Shown: positions 24,556-33,332 of the stretch, in pieces | How positions within the stretch are numbered: the stretch's first letter is position 1 | How the letters are laid out: every line of letters starts with the position of its first letter | Source of the DNA: Nonomuraea sp. NBC_00507 | GTDB taxonomy: Bacteria > Actinomycetota > Actinomycetes > Streptosporangiales > Streptosporangiaceae | Assembly: GCF_036013525.1 (NCBI RefSeq) | Contig: NZ_CP107853.1 | Coordinates: 4,340,001-4,404,000 of the forward strand | Direction of reading: 5' to 3' | DNA length: 64,000 nt | Program-made: the position numbers and the translations under genes | The notes under the pieces: generated by a model | Databases searched by the model: none | What the model was told of the DNA's origin: nothing | Seen by the model: only the letters and a program-made list of their open reading frames with translations

Positions 24556-25413
24556 ATGGCCGAGATCGCCGTCCCCGACGGCTCCTGGACGTTCAATGGC
24601 GAGATCCTTCGCGTCGTGCCGGGCAGCGACAAGGACGTCCACGATCTGCGCAAGACGCTGGGCGAGGTGGTGGTCCCGCGCGACGCGATCGCGGGGGTGG
24701 CGTTCGAGCCGGCACGCAAGGGCGGGCACCTGCGTTTACGGTTGCGTAAAGGCGCCGATCCGCTGTCGGACGTGGCGGCGGGCGCGCTGACGGCGCCGGC
24801 GGACCCGTACCGGCTGTCGATCCCGAAGACCCGCACGGGCGCGGCCGAATACTTCGCCGACGAGGTCCGCGACACGCTGGTCGTCTACCAGACCCCGGCC
24901 GCCCCCTGCGAGGACTACCTGCTGCCCGGGCCCGACGTGCCCATCTCCGCCACCGCCGGCGACGGCACGGCCATCTTCGACGGCGAGCGCGTGCGGCTGG
25001 AGTGGACCGGGTTCGCCAGCACGGAGAAGGAGAAGGCGGGGCCACAGGAGTACCCACTGTCGGATGTGTCCGGCGTGGAGTGGAAGCCCCAGTCCGGCAT
25101 GGGCTACGGCACGCTGCGCTTCCGGATCAAGGGCGAGGGCCCGGCCCAGCAGCCGCAGAAGGACCTGCGGTGCGTGTCGTGGGGGATCCAGCGCTTCGGC
25201 GGCGCGACCGCCCTGGTGGCCGCGGCCGTGCTCGCCCGCATCCCGCGCGACGTCCCCGAGCTTCCGCCGCTTCCGCCGGGCGCCGACGACGTGCACGACG
25301 CGGTCCTGCGCCGCCTGGCCGAGCTGGGCGAGCTGCACCGCTCGGGCGTGCTGACGGACGAGGAGTTCGCCCTCGCCAAACAGGCCGTGATCCGCCGCCT
25401 GCAACAATCCTGA
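24556..25413 (+). CDS. DUF4429 protein with C-terminal SHOCT segment
   Basis: A 285-residue soluble protein. Its two repeated beta-rich halves (GSWTFNGEILRVVPG near residue 8 and GTAIFDGERVRLEW near 137) are the DUF4429 pattern, and its end (RLAELGELHRSGVLTDEEFALAKQ) is the short SHOCT oligomerisation motif. Common in streptomycete-type bacteria, with no assigned function. It is divergent from the HD gene, 29 bp apart. Confidence 0.85.
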   Translation: MAEIAVPDGSWTFNGEILRVVPGSDKDVHDLRKTLGEVVVPRDAIAGVAFEPARKGGHLRLRLRKGADPLSDVAAGALTAPADPYRLSIPKTRTGAAEYFADEVRDTLVVYQTPAAPCEDYLLPGPDVPISATAGDGTAIFDGERVRLEWTGFASTEKEKAGPQEYPLSDVSGVEWKPQSGMGYGTLRFRIKGEGPAQQPQKDLRCVSWGIQRFGGATALVAAAVLARIPRDVPELPPLPPGADDVHDAVLRRLAELGELHRSGVLTDEEFALAKQAVIRRLQQS

Positions 25414-25650
25414 TCGACGGCGATCGGCCGTTCGGGCCTGGGTCGCGTCGTGCCCGTCGAGGGCTGCTATCGCTGAGCCATGCACTATCCATACCATTGA
25501 CTCTTTGTAAAGAGCGACCCTCGGTGAAGCCCGCCGAAAAATTGAGCACAATCTGCTTCTGCGTTTCCGCGATTTTCGCTTCATTGTGAGGACGTCAGGC
25601 GAACCTTGCCATGACACTCACCGGCTCCCCAGCAGCGAAGCAGGTTACTC
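25414..25650. other. Intergenic region before the phospholipase gene
   Basis: No gene seen. The stretch from about 25480 is less GC-rich than its surroundings and contains a short inverted repeat, CTCTTT-GT-AAAGAG (25501-25514), a possible operator. The promoter of the phospholipase gene is expected here. Confidence 0.4.
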
Positions 25651-26178
25651 ATGGTCAGAATGGTCAGACGTTCCCTCGCCATGCTCACCGTCTCCCTGGG
25701 CACCGTACTCGGGTTCGCTTTACCCGCCCACGCGGTGACTCTGGAGCAGAAGCTCGCCGCCCTCTCCCAGTTCTCCCAGCCCACCTCCACCAGCGCCGCC
25801 GCCTGGCGGTCCGCCTGGCAGAACCAGGCGGCCTGGGCCGACTACGCCTTCGACTGGTCGACCGACCTGTGCTCAAGCAGCCCCGACCAACCGCTCGGCT
25901 ACGATTTCCGCATGCCGTGCCGGCGGCACGATTTCGGATACCGCAATTACAAGGTGGTCAACCAATTCCCGGCGAACAAGGCACGAATTGACGACGCGTT
26001 CTACTTCGATATGAAGCAAGTGTGCGCCCGCTACTCGGGACTGTCCAAGTCAACCTGTGACGGGATCGCCTGGACGTACTACCAGGCGGTCAAGCAGTTC
26101 GGCAATCTCACCGTGACCGACGCGCAGATCCAAGAGGTCAAGCGGCAGACCGAGTTGCAGGCCGCTCAGAACGCCTGA
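25651..26178 (+). CDS. Secreted prokaryotic phospholipase A2
   Basis: The 175-residue precursor has an N-terminal signal peptide (basic start, hydrophobic core, cleavage near ALPAHA-VT). The mature protein contains the PLA2 calcium region (DWSTDLCSSSPDQPLGYDF) and the catalytic His-Asp pair in PCRRHDFGYRN, with four cysteines, as in the Streptomyces violaceoruber type enzyme. It would hydrolyse sn-2 ester bonds of phospholipids outside the cell. Two starts are possible (ATG 25651 or 25660). Single gene, less GC-rich flank, possibly acquired. Confidence 0.9.
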   Translation: MVRMVRRSLAMLTVSLGTVLGFALPAHAVTLEQKLAALSQFSQPTSTSAAAWRSAWQNQAAWADYAFDWSTDLCSSSPDQPLGYDFRMPCRRHDFGYRNYKVVNQFPANKARIDDAFYFDMKQVCARYSGLSKSTCDGIAWTYYQAVKQFGNLTVTDAQIQEVKRQTELQAAQNA

Positions 26179-26291
26179 ACCAGGCCGGGCGGGAAGGGCT
26201 CAGCCGTCGCCGAGAGGGCTCGCCCCGACGATCTCGTCAGCACAACACGGCAGGCCCAAACCCCTGGAGTCGTCCCCGCGAGCTGAGATGC

Positions 26292-26603
26292 GTGACTACA
26301 GTGCTGGCCTTGCTCGACGGCTTCCGCTGGCAAGGCTCGCGCGTGATCGGCGATCGCGCGCAGACCTTGCCGGCGGTGCTCGCGCTGCACGGACGGGCAG
26401 GGGCCGGCAACCAGCGTCTGGTCGAGGAGCTGTGGTGCGACGAACCGCTGGCCAACCCCACGAAGGCGCTGCAGGTGGTGGCTTCTACGCCCTGTCCGGC
26501 GAGCAACTCGACGGCCTCAAGCCCCTGGCGGCGTCTTCGTCGCTCCCGTCCGAGTGCCTGCCCTGTCGATGCCCGCGTGCCGGTCGAGGGCTACTACGGC
26601 TGA
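26292..26603 (+). pseudogene. Remnant of a SARP/BTAD-type regulator N-terminus
   Basis: From GTG 26292 about 65 residues match the start of BTAD/AfsR-like activators: LALLDGFRWQGSRVIGD, LPAVLALHGRAG and RLVEELWCDEPLANPTKALQ. After TKALQVV the frame loses all similarity and soon ends; the expected VSRTR continuation, the rest of the DNA-binding domain and the BTAD domain are absent. A decayed fragment, probably not functional. Confidence 0.6.
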
Positions 26604-26659
26604 GCCTTGACCCGCCCTGAGCAGGTAGCCCCGCCAGGGGCCGCTCTTCCGGCGGCGAC

Positions 26660-27014
26660 AGCGCGCGATAACCGGCCATCGTATCCCGCACGTCGTCGAG
26701 CGCCTGCCTGGACAACGCCTCCACCTGCTCGATCTCGCGGCGTGTCCGGTCGGGGACCGCGGCGATGAGGCGGTCGGCGAGCTGGCTCTTCAACGTCATG
26801 ACCGACAGCCGGTGGCCAAGGACGTCGTGCCGGTCGGCGAAACGCAGCCGCTCGTGCTCCACCACTGGCCGCTCGGACTAGGCATGGGCCTGTTCGAGGC
26901 GGCTGAAGGTGTCGAGCGCGACCGCGTACATGGCCGCGAGCATGCCCCGCCGCCCGAACGCGAGAGCCGCGGCACTGATCAGGTAGAGCAGCGCCGCGAA
27001 CACCCACAGCTCAC
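26660..27014 (-). pseudogene. Remnant of a NarL-type sensor histidine kinase with in-frame stop
   Basis: In one frame, a hydrophobic segment (VFAALLYLISAAALAFG), then MYAVALDTFSRLEQAHA, a TAG at 26878-26880, then VEHERLRFADRHDVLGHRLS and VEALSRQALDDVRDTMAGYR, the HisKA_3 phosphoacceptor region (canonical RDLHDLLGHSLS). The stop splits it, the HATPase domain is missing and no response regulator follows. The N-terminal end merges into the SUV3-like helicase gene. Confidence 0.65.
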
Positions 27015-28949
27015 TTACGAAGAGTTGGAGTAGTTCCCAAAGCAGGGATCGCAGTGGTCGAACCATGGCGCGCAGAGATTGCCGCATGACCAGCAGCGCC
27101 CGAAGTTCGACAGGGGCCGTTTTCCCGACAGCAGCACGTTGATGCGCTCAGCGGCTTCGCGTTCGGCCGCTGCGGCGTCGGCCGCGGTGATGCCGCCGAG
27201 CGGACCGAGGACTCGGACGGCAGTGCGCAGATCGCGGGCGATGCGGGCCTGTCGCTCAGCGGCTTCGAGGTCCTCGCAGCCACGGCCCAGAGCCTCGAGC
27301 GGGACGCCGCAGAGGACTGCGCGGACGATCGGCACGAAGGCCGGTGAATCAGTCTCGACTGGCAGGCGCATGAGCCGCCAGACCTCGCGCCCTCTGCCGC
27401 CCCAGCGGGAGGTCACGATTGAACGGATGATCTTCCAGCGCTCGATCAACCTGTCGACCGGCACTGGGCGCAGCGGTGGGGTGCGAGCGAGCGCAACCCA
27501 GCCCGCCAGCGCGTGCGGAAGCTCTGCGGGGGTGGGGTCGCCGAGTTCGGCCCAGGAGGGCGCCAGAAGAGCATGCGGTACGGCCAGACCGGTTCCGATG
27601 GCGCCGTTGGCCGCCTTGACCGCGCGGCCGATCAGCGCGGAGTCGGCGGCCAGGCCGGGAAGCTCGCTGCGGTAGAGGCCCGCCCAGCCTTGGTCGGTCA
27701 GGCCACGGCGGCCCGCCCGGCCAGCGATCTGGGCCGCCTCCCACAGCAGCAGCGATCTGCGGCGGTGCCCGTCGAATTTCGACGTCTCGGCGAATGCCAC
27801 CGCGTTCAGCGGCAGATTCACTCCGTGTCCGACCACGTCCGTGGTGACGATCACTTCGACCGATCCACCGGCCAACCGGGCGATCTGGGCGCGGCGCGCG
27901 TGCGGAGGCAGCGCGCCGTAAAGAACCGTGGCACTCCGGCCCGCCTCGGTGAGCTCACCATGCAGGGCCAGCACGGTCTTGCGGCCGAAGGCGACCACGG
28001 CCGAGCCGGCCGGAAGTGTCGCCGCGGTCCACGGCCCGCCGGACAGCAGCGGAGCGGAGCGCGTGTGCCGTACGACTGCTACCTCGCCGAGCAGGTGTCG
28101 CAACAGCGGCTCTACCTCCGGCGCGGCGACGACATGAATAATCCGGTAAGCGCCCGAGTACAGCAATTTGGTCCAGGCCGGGCCCCGGTCTGGGTCGGCC
28201 AGCCAGTGGGCCTCGTCGATAACGGCGAATTCGGCTTCGACAGGGGCGGCCTCAGCTGTGCAGCACAGCACGGGCGCGTCGGGATCGATCACCTCTTCAC
28301 CAGTGATCAGGCCGACCCGGCCGAGTTTCGCCCGGAGCCGTTCATAGACCTCTGTTGCCAGCATTCGAAGAGGAGCGACGTAAACACCCGAGCCGTGCTC
28401 GGCCAGTAGCTCGATGGCCTCGTGCGTCTTGCCGGAGTTGGTCGGGCCGAGGTGGAGGAACGCCTTTTCTGGCGGTTCCTGCCGGATGACGATGCGGACA
28501 CGGGCACGGGCGGCCGCGTCCCGTGCCCGCGCCGCCCTTCGGCGCCGCTGGGCCGCGAGGCGCTCACTGGCCGCATCGGCCGCTCCACGCAGGGACTCGA
28601 CGTCCTCGGCCCGCCAATAGCGGACGGTGATTCGCTTGCCGTACTTGTGGATCTCTTTCTCCGCGACCGACGTCAGCCCGTGTGCGGAGGCCAGTCTGGT
28701 GAATCTGCCCGGCGTGATGCCGAGCGACTCAGCCGCCTCGGTGGCGTTGAGGCGGCGCTCAGCCGCGAGCCTCTCCCGGAAGGAGGCCGGATCAGCCAGC
28801 GCCTCGATGATCGGCTCGAGGGCGAACTGGCTGCCGGTTTTGGTCAACAGGCCGACGTCGACGGCGAGTTCGATCTCCCAGACGGTCAGTCCAAGCAGTG
28901 TGCGGGTCTTCTCCCGGCCAAGTGGCCGATCAAGGAGGGTGCATGACAC
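27015..28949 (-). CDS. SUV3-like DExH RNA helicase with zinc ribbon
   Basis: 644 residues. The helicase core is most like mitochondrial SUV3: HLGPTNSGKTHEAIELL (Walker A, 166-182), APLRMLATEVYERL, GLITGEE, FAVIDEAHWL (DEAH), VVAFGRKTVLAL, LYGALPPHARRAQ, VIVTTDVVGHGVNLPL and AAQIAGRAGRRG. Residues 65-120 look like a DNA-binding helix-turn-helix (NATEAAESLGITPGRFTRLA) followed by an Arg/Ala-rich helix. The C-terminus has CWSCGNLC and HCDPCF, a zinc-ribbon-like cluster. SUV3 unwinds RNA for the mitochondrial degradosome; the bacterial role is unknown. GTG start with weak ribosome site. Confidence 0.85.
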   Translation of the reverse strand: MSCTLLDRPLGREKTRTLLGLTVWEIELAVDVGLLTKTGSQFALEPIIEALADPASFRERLAAERRLNATEAAESLGITPGRFTRLASAHGLTSVAEKEIHKYGKRITVRYWRAEDVESLRGAADAASERLAAQRRRRAARARDAAARARVRIVIRQEPPEKAFLHLGPTNSGKTHEAIELLAEHGSGVYVAPLRMLATEVYERLRAKLGRVGLITGEEVIDPDAPVLCCTAEAAPVEAEFAVIDEAHWLADPDRGPAWTKLLYSGAYRIIHVVAAPEVEPLLRHLLGEVAVVRHTRSAPLLSGGPWTAATLPAGSAVVAFGRKTVLALHGELTEAGRSATVLYGALPPHARRAQIARLAGGSVEVIVTTDVVGHGVNLPLNAVAFAETSKFDGHRRRSLLLWEAAQIAGRAGRRGLTDQGWAGLYRSELPGLAADSALIGRAVKAANGAIGTGLAVPHALLAPSWAELGDPTPAELPHALAGWVALARTPPLRPVPVDRLIERWKIIRSIVTSRWGGRGREVWRLMRLPVETDSPAFVPIVRAVLCGVPLEALGRGCEDLEAAERQARIARDLRTAVRVLGPLGGITAADAAAAEREAAERINVLLSGKRPLSNFGRCWSCGNLCAPWFDHCDPCFGNYSNSS

Positions 28950-29043
28950 ACAGTGACCTTACGACTACCCACTGACAATTTTTTGGGCCTGCTGTGGCTG
29001 GTCCCTGATCGTCGGCCATGCGCCGGCCCGCCGTGCCCAGGCG

Positions 29044-30144
29044 TCAGGACTTGGAGGGGCTGTCGCGGACCGCGACCTCGTGCTTGTCGCCCGGTGCGAG
29101 GAACTCCAGCAGCCGCAGCCCCTCCTGCTCGACCTCGTCCAGCACGGAGATCGGCGCCCACTGGTGGATGGTGAGCGTCGAGACGCCCTTGGCGCGGGCG
29201 ACCGTCCAGTCCCCGGCCGTGCAGCCGTCCACCAGGATCGTCCGGGGCATCACGTTGGTGCCCATGAAGCCCTGCAGCGCCGCCATCCCCGCCTCCGTGA
29301 TGACCCTGGACCGGTCGGCGTAGGACAGGAACAGGTTGTCGAAGTCGTACATCAGGCGCACCGGGGCGGACACGTCCTCGCCGGGCCGCGGGGCGTCCGG
29401 CAGGTCGTACAGGGTGCGGCCCGCCTCGTCCCTGAACCGCACCAGGTCCATGGACTCCACCACCTCGCTCAGCCGGGTCAGCCCGGACCATGTCTGCACG
29501 TCCATCACCGACGCGGGCCCGAACGCCGCGAGGTAACGCCGCACCAGCTCGGCCGGCGTCATCGGCGGCGCCTCGAAGCCCAGCCAGGACTCCGCGCTCG
29601 TGTGCGCGACCGGCCCGCTCCTGCCCCACACGCCGCGCGGCGGCACCTGCACCAGCGGCACCAGCCACCGCACCCCCTGGCCCAGCGCGTGCGGGTCGTT
29701 GTCCGGCCACCGCTCCGCCAGCGCCTGCCCGAGCTCGGCGAACGTCATGGGCTGTGCCTCCAGCAGCGCCCGCCCGGTGGCCGCCAGCTCGTCGAGATCC
29801 ACTCCCGCCAGGCGTTTGCCGAACGTTGTCCGGGTCCCGCGCTCGGTGACCACCTGCAGCAGCGGGCGCATGGCCAGGCAGTCGCGAGCGCTGACGAGGT
29901 GGATGGTGGAGCGCTGCAGCGCGATGCGTACGAGGTCGCGCGACAGCAGCAGGTCGGCGGCGTCGGCCGGTTTGAAGCCGGCGATGCGGTTCCACAGGCC
30001 CGTGTACCAGGTGTGCGGGGTCTGCGCCTGCAGCCCGCCGAGATGCTCGACGACGTCCACGACGCCCCGGGTGGTGCGGCGCAGCAGGAGCTGACGGTCG
30101 AGGGTGGCCCGGTTGAGCGCCCTGGGGGTGATGAGGGGATCCAT
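29044..30144 (-). CDS. Winged-helix DNA-binding protein, YcaQ/AlkZ-like (HTH_42)
   Basis: The 366-residue protein shows LGGLQAQTPHTWYTGLW near residue 36, with the QxQ motif of AlkZ/YcaQ-type DNA glycosylases, then repeated winged-helix segments (MTFAELGQALAERWP; LVRRYLAAFGPASVMDVQTW) and FDNLFLSYADRSRV. Characterised relatives unhook interstrand crosslinks or excise alkylated bases and some protect antibiotic producers. Whether this one is a glycosylase is inferred from QxQ. It is divergent from the LAL regulator with a 13-bp-arm inverted repeat between them. Confidence 0.8.
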   Translation of the reverse strand: MDPLITPRALNRATLDRQLLLRRTTRGVVDVVEHLGGLQAQTPHTWYTGLWNRIAGFKPADAADLLLSRDLVRIALQRSTIHLVSARDCLAMRPLLQVVTERGTRTTFGKRLAGVDLDELAATGRALLEAQPMTFAELGQALAERWPDNDPHALGQGVRWLVPLVQVPPRGVWGRSGPVAHTSAESWLGFEAPPMTPAELVRRYLAAFGPASVMDVQTWSGLTRLSEVVESMDLVRFRDEAGRTLYDLPDAPRPGEDVSAPVRLMYDFDNLFLSYADRSRVITEAGMAALQGFMGTNVMPRTILVDGCTAGDWTVARAKGVSTLTIHQWAPISVLDEVEQEGLRLLEFLAPGDKHEVAVRDSPSKS

Positions 30145-30158
30145 GGGTCAACGGTAGG

Positions 30159-30191
30159 GGCTATTGCGGCCGATCCCGGGCCGCAATAGCC
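30159..30191. promoter_or_regulatory. 33-bp perfect inverted repeat in divergent promoter
   Basis: GGCTATTGCGGCC (30159-30171) and GGCCGCAATAGCC (30179-30191) are perfect 13-bp arms separated by 7 bp; arm centres are 20 bp apart, about two helical turns. The element sits 15 bp upstream of the AlkZ-like ATG and 75 bp from the LAL gene. As it lies between divergent starts, an operator is more likely than a terminator. Confidence 0.65.
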
Positions 30192-30266
30192 GACTCGGGT
30201 TACCAGGACACTGGACGGTCGCCGGACCAAGGCCCACGATGTATTGGTCTCCAGGGGGGTGAGTCC

Positions 30267-33242
30267 ATGGCAGTACGCGCCCTTCGCACAGGACCCGAGC
30301 GTTCCGGCGACGAGCAGTTCGTCGGCCGCTGCCGGGAACTGGCGGTGCTCCATGCCCAGCTCGGCCGGGTCTGCGAGGGGCGGTCGAGCCTGGTGGTGGT
30401 GGAGGGGCCGGCGGGCATCGGCAAGACAGCGCTGGCCGGGGAGTTCTTGTCGGCGATCGAGAACGCGATCGTGCTGGACGTGAGCGGGGAAGAGGGGGAG
30501 GCCGAGCTGCCGTACGGCGTGCTGGGCCAGCTCGGGGCACAGACCCGGCCGCTGCCCGAGGTGCTGGGCCGCCTGTCGGGTCCCGGTGCCCACCCCCTGT
30601 CCTCAGTGCCGGGTTCCGGGGGGCGGTCGTCGCCCGAGGCGTCCGATCCTGGGGCGCTCGCGCCGCCCGACCCGCTGGTGGTCGGGGCCGCGCTGCTGGA
30701 GCTGCTCGGCCGGCTGCAGCGCACCTCCCCGGTCGTCCTCGCGATCGACGGCGCCGGGTGGGCGGACCTGCCGTCGCTGCAGGCGTTGACGTTCACGCTG
30801 CGGCGGCTGCGTAGCGACCGGGTGCTCGCCCTCCTGATCGTCAGGGAGAGCGACGATCCCCGCCTGCCTGACGGGCTGCGGCGGCTGCTGCGCAGCAGCG
30901 CCGCGCTCCGGCTGCCGCTCAGCGGGCTGAGCGCGCGCGAACTGCAGGCACTCAGCGCGAGGCTCGGCCCGGTACGGCTGACGCCGCAGGCGGCCGAGCG
31001 GCTGCACGAGCACACCAAGGGCGTCCCCCTGCACGCCCGCGCGCTGCTCCAGCAGGTACGCCCCGAGACCCTGGCCGATGTGGACGCCCCGCTGCCCGCT
31101 CCGCGCGCCTACACCGCCCTGGTGCTCGATCGGCTCGGGCAGTGCGGGAACGCGGCGCAGCGGCTGCTGACCGCGGCCGCCGTGCTCGGCACGTCCGCAC
31201 CGCTGCACCTCGCGGCCCGCATGGCAGAGCTGGCCGAGCCGCTGCCCGCACTGGAGCAGGCCACGGGCGCGGAGCTGCTCGTCGAGTGGCGCACCGGGGC
31301 CGGGGTCTCGCTCGGCTTCCCGAATCCCCTGGTCAGAGCCGCCATCTACCACGACCTCGGACCGGCCACGCGGCGCCGGCTGCACCTGCTGGCCGCCGAT
31401 CTCGTCGATGACGTCGTCCACCGGCTGCACCACCGGCTCGCGGCCGCCGACCAGGTGGACGATGAGCTGGTGCGGGAGGTCGCGAGGATCGGCCGGCGGC
31501 AGGCGGCGGCAGGGCGGTGGTCCAGCGCGTGCGGGTGCCTGACGCGGGCGGTGCAGCTCACGGGAGAGGGGGCGGCGCGGGACCGGCTCATCGCGGAGGC
31601 CGTCGAGGCGCTGCTCGCCGCCGGGCGGCCCGGGGACGCGGGCGCGTTGGCCGCCCAGGTGGCGCCCGCAGCCGATCCCGCGGCACGGGACTACGTGCTG
31701 GGATCGGTGGCGCTGGTGGCCGGGCGGCTGGAGGAGGCGGGACGGCAACTGGACAGCGCCTGGTCCCACGCTACCCACGACCCTCGGCTGGCCTCCGGCA
31801 TCGCCGGCCGCCTGGCCATGGCGTCCCTGATCCGCGGCGACGGCCCGGCCGCCGTCTTATGGGCCCTCCACGCCTCGCCCGCCGCCCCACCTCCAGCGGC
31901 CCGGCTACCACGACCCGCGGGCCCGTCCCACGCGCCCCCTGCACGGTTCCCGGATGGTGATGAGTCGCGGCCGTCGCCTGGTGCGCGGCCGTCGCCTGGT
32001 GCGCGGACTTCGGCAGATGTGCCCCTGGTGGGTGGCGGGCAGTTGGTGTGGTTCGCGCGGCTGGCGGGGCTTGGGCTGGCGGGGCGGATAGAGGAAGGGC
32101 TGACGTTGAGCGGGGACGTGCCCAGGGCCGGGCAGGCGGCGGGCGGCGAGCCGGCGAACTCCGACGCGCTGCTCGGCAGGGGCATGTTGCGGATGTGGGC
32201 CGACGACCTGGCCGGCGCGCACAACGACCTGCTGGGCGTGCTCACCGTCGGCGCCGGCGGGTCGGCGCCGTTCCAGCTGCTGGTGGCGACCGCGCTGGCC
32301 CAGGCCGAGTACCGGCTCGGCCGCTGGGACGAGGCGGCCGCGCACGCCGAGATCGGCGCGTCCGCCGCTGACGACTTCGGCCAGGTGTGGCTGGCGAGCT
32401 ACGCCCACGCGGTGGCCGCCCTGGTGCCTGCCGCCCGCGGCGAGTGGGAGCGGGCGCTCGGCCACGTCCGCGCCGCCCGCGCCGCGTGCTGCCCGGACAA
32501 CATCCTGGCCCAGGTCAGCACGGCCGGCGCCGACGCGCTGACGGCCACCGCCAGGGGCGACCACGAGGCGACCGTGACCGCGCTCATGCCGCTGACCAGG
32601 ATCGACCTGCCGGACGAGCCCACAGTGGTCCTCTGGCGCACGCTCCTCGCCGACGCCCTGGTCAACGCCGGGCGGCTGGAGGAGGCCGAGGCCGTCCTGG
32701 TGCCGTGCGAGCTGCCGGCCCTGGTCAGGGAGCGCCGCAGTGTCCTGGCCGCGGCCGCCCGCGCCAGGGCCGGGCTGCTGGCGGCCAGGCACGAGCCGGC
32801 CGAGGCGGAGGCCGTCTTCCAGGGCGCGCTCGAGCACTCCGCCAAGATCGACATGCCGTTCGAGGAGGCCAGGATCCAGCTCGCGTACGGCACGTTCCTG
32901 CGCCGCCGAGGGCGCCGGGCGGCCGCCGCCGAGCAGCTGGAAGCGGCCCAGCTCACGTTGTCCAGGCTGGGGGCGCTGCCGTACCTGGAGCAGTGTGACC
33001 TGGAGCTGGCGGCGAGCGGGCGGGCGGTGCTGCGCCCGCAGGACACCGCCGGCCTGGGACTGACACCGCAGGAGCACACGGTGGCGGTGCTGATCAGCAA
33101 GGGGCTGACCAACCGGCAGGCGGCGCGCAAGCTGGTGCTGAGCGTCAAGACGGTCGAATACCACCTGAGCCACATCTACACCAAACTCGGCATCACGTCG
33201 AGGACGGGGCTCATCGGGAGGTTGAGCGATCTAAGGGAGTGA
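30267..33242 (+). CDS. LuxR-family (LAL-type) transcriptional regulator
   Basis: 991 residues. An AAA/STAND ATPase module starts at residue 18 (FVGRCRELAVLHAQL), with Walker A VVEGPAGIGKTAL; a long TPR-like helical middle; and a C-terminal LuxR helix-turn-helix (LTPQEHTVAVLISKGLTNRQ, then KLVLSVKTVEYHLSHIYTKL). The Walker B region reads VVLAIDGAGWAD, whereas the family usually has two acidic residues (DD), so ATP hydrolysis may be weakened. A low-complexity linker with an 18-bp tandem repeat lies at about residue 550-580. GGGGGG precedes ATG 30267. Confidence 0.9.
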   Translation: MAVRALRTGPERSGDEQFVGRCRELAVLHAQLGRVCEGRSSLVVVEGPAGIGKTALAGEFLSAIENAIVLDVSGEEGEAELPYGVLGQLGAQTRPLPEVLGRLSGPGAHPLSSVPGSGGRSSPEASDPGALAPPDPLVVGAALLELLGRLQRTSPVVLAIDGAGWADLPSLQALTFTLRRLRSDRVLALLIVRESDDPRLPDGLRRLLRSSAALRLPLSGLSARELQALSARLGPVRLTPQAAERLHEHTKGVPLHARALLQQVRPETLADVDAPLPAPRAYTALVLDRLGQCGNAAQRLLTAAAVLGTSAPLHLAARMAELAEPLPALEQATGAELLVEWRTGAGVSLGFPNPLVRAAIYHDLGPATRRRLHLLAADLVDDVVHRLHHRLAAADQVDDELVREVARIGRRQAAAGRWSSACGCLTRAVQLTGEGAARDRLIAEAVEALLAAGRPGDAGALAAQVAPAADPAARDYVLGSVALVAGRLEEAGRQLDSAWSHATHDPRLASGIAGRLAMASLIRGDGPAAVLWALHASPAAPPPAARLPRPAGPSHAPPARFPDGDESRPSPGARPSPGARTSADVPLVGGGQLVWFARLAGLGLAGRIEEGLTLSGDVPRAGQAAGGEPANSDALLGRGMLRMWADDLAGAHNDLLGVLTVGAGGSAPFQLLVATALAQAEYRLGRWDEAAAHAEIGASAADDFGQVWLASYAHAVAALVPAARGEWERALGHVRAARAACCPDNILAQVSTAGADALTATARGDHEATVTALMPLTRIDLPDEPTVVLWRTLLADALVNAGRLEEAEAVLVPCELPALVRERRSVLAAAARARAGLLAARHEPAEAEAVFQGALEHSAKIDMPFEEARIQLAYGTFLRRRGRRAAAAEQLEAAQLTLSRLGALPYLEQCDLELAASGRAVLRPQDTAGLGLTPQEHTVAVLISKGLTNRQAARKLVLSVKTVEYHLSHIYTKLGITSRTGLIGRLSDLRE
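31966..32001 (+). repeat. 18-bp tandem repeat inside the LAL regulator gene
   Basis: CGCGGCCGTCGCCTGGTG occurs at 31966-31983 and again at 31984-32001, with a further CGCGG after it. It adds six residues per copy (PSPGAR) to a Pro-rich linker and keeps frame, so copy number could vary without breaking the gene. Confidence 0.85.
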
Positions 33243-33332
33243 GTCGCCGCCCGACAGGAGCTCGCACAAACACCAAGACGTACATACCTGGGCGCATGAC
33301 GCGGGTGGTGGCTCGGCCCTACGCTGCTCTCC

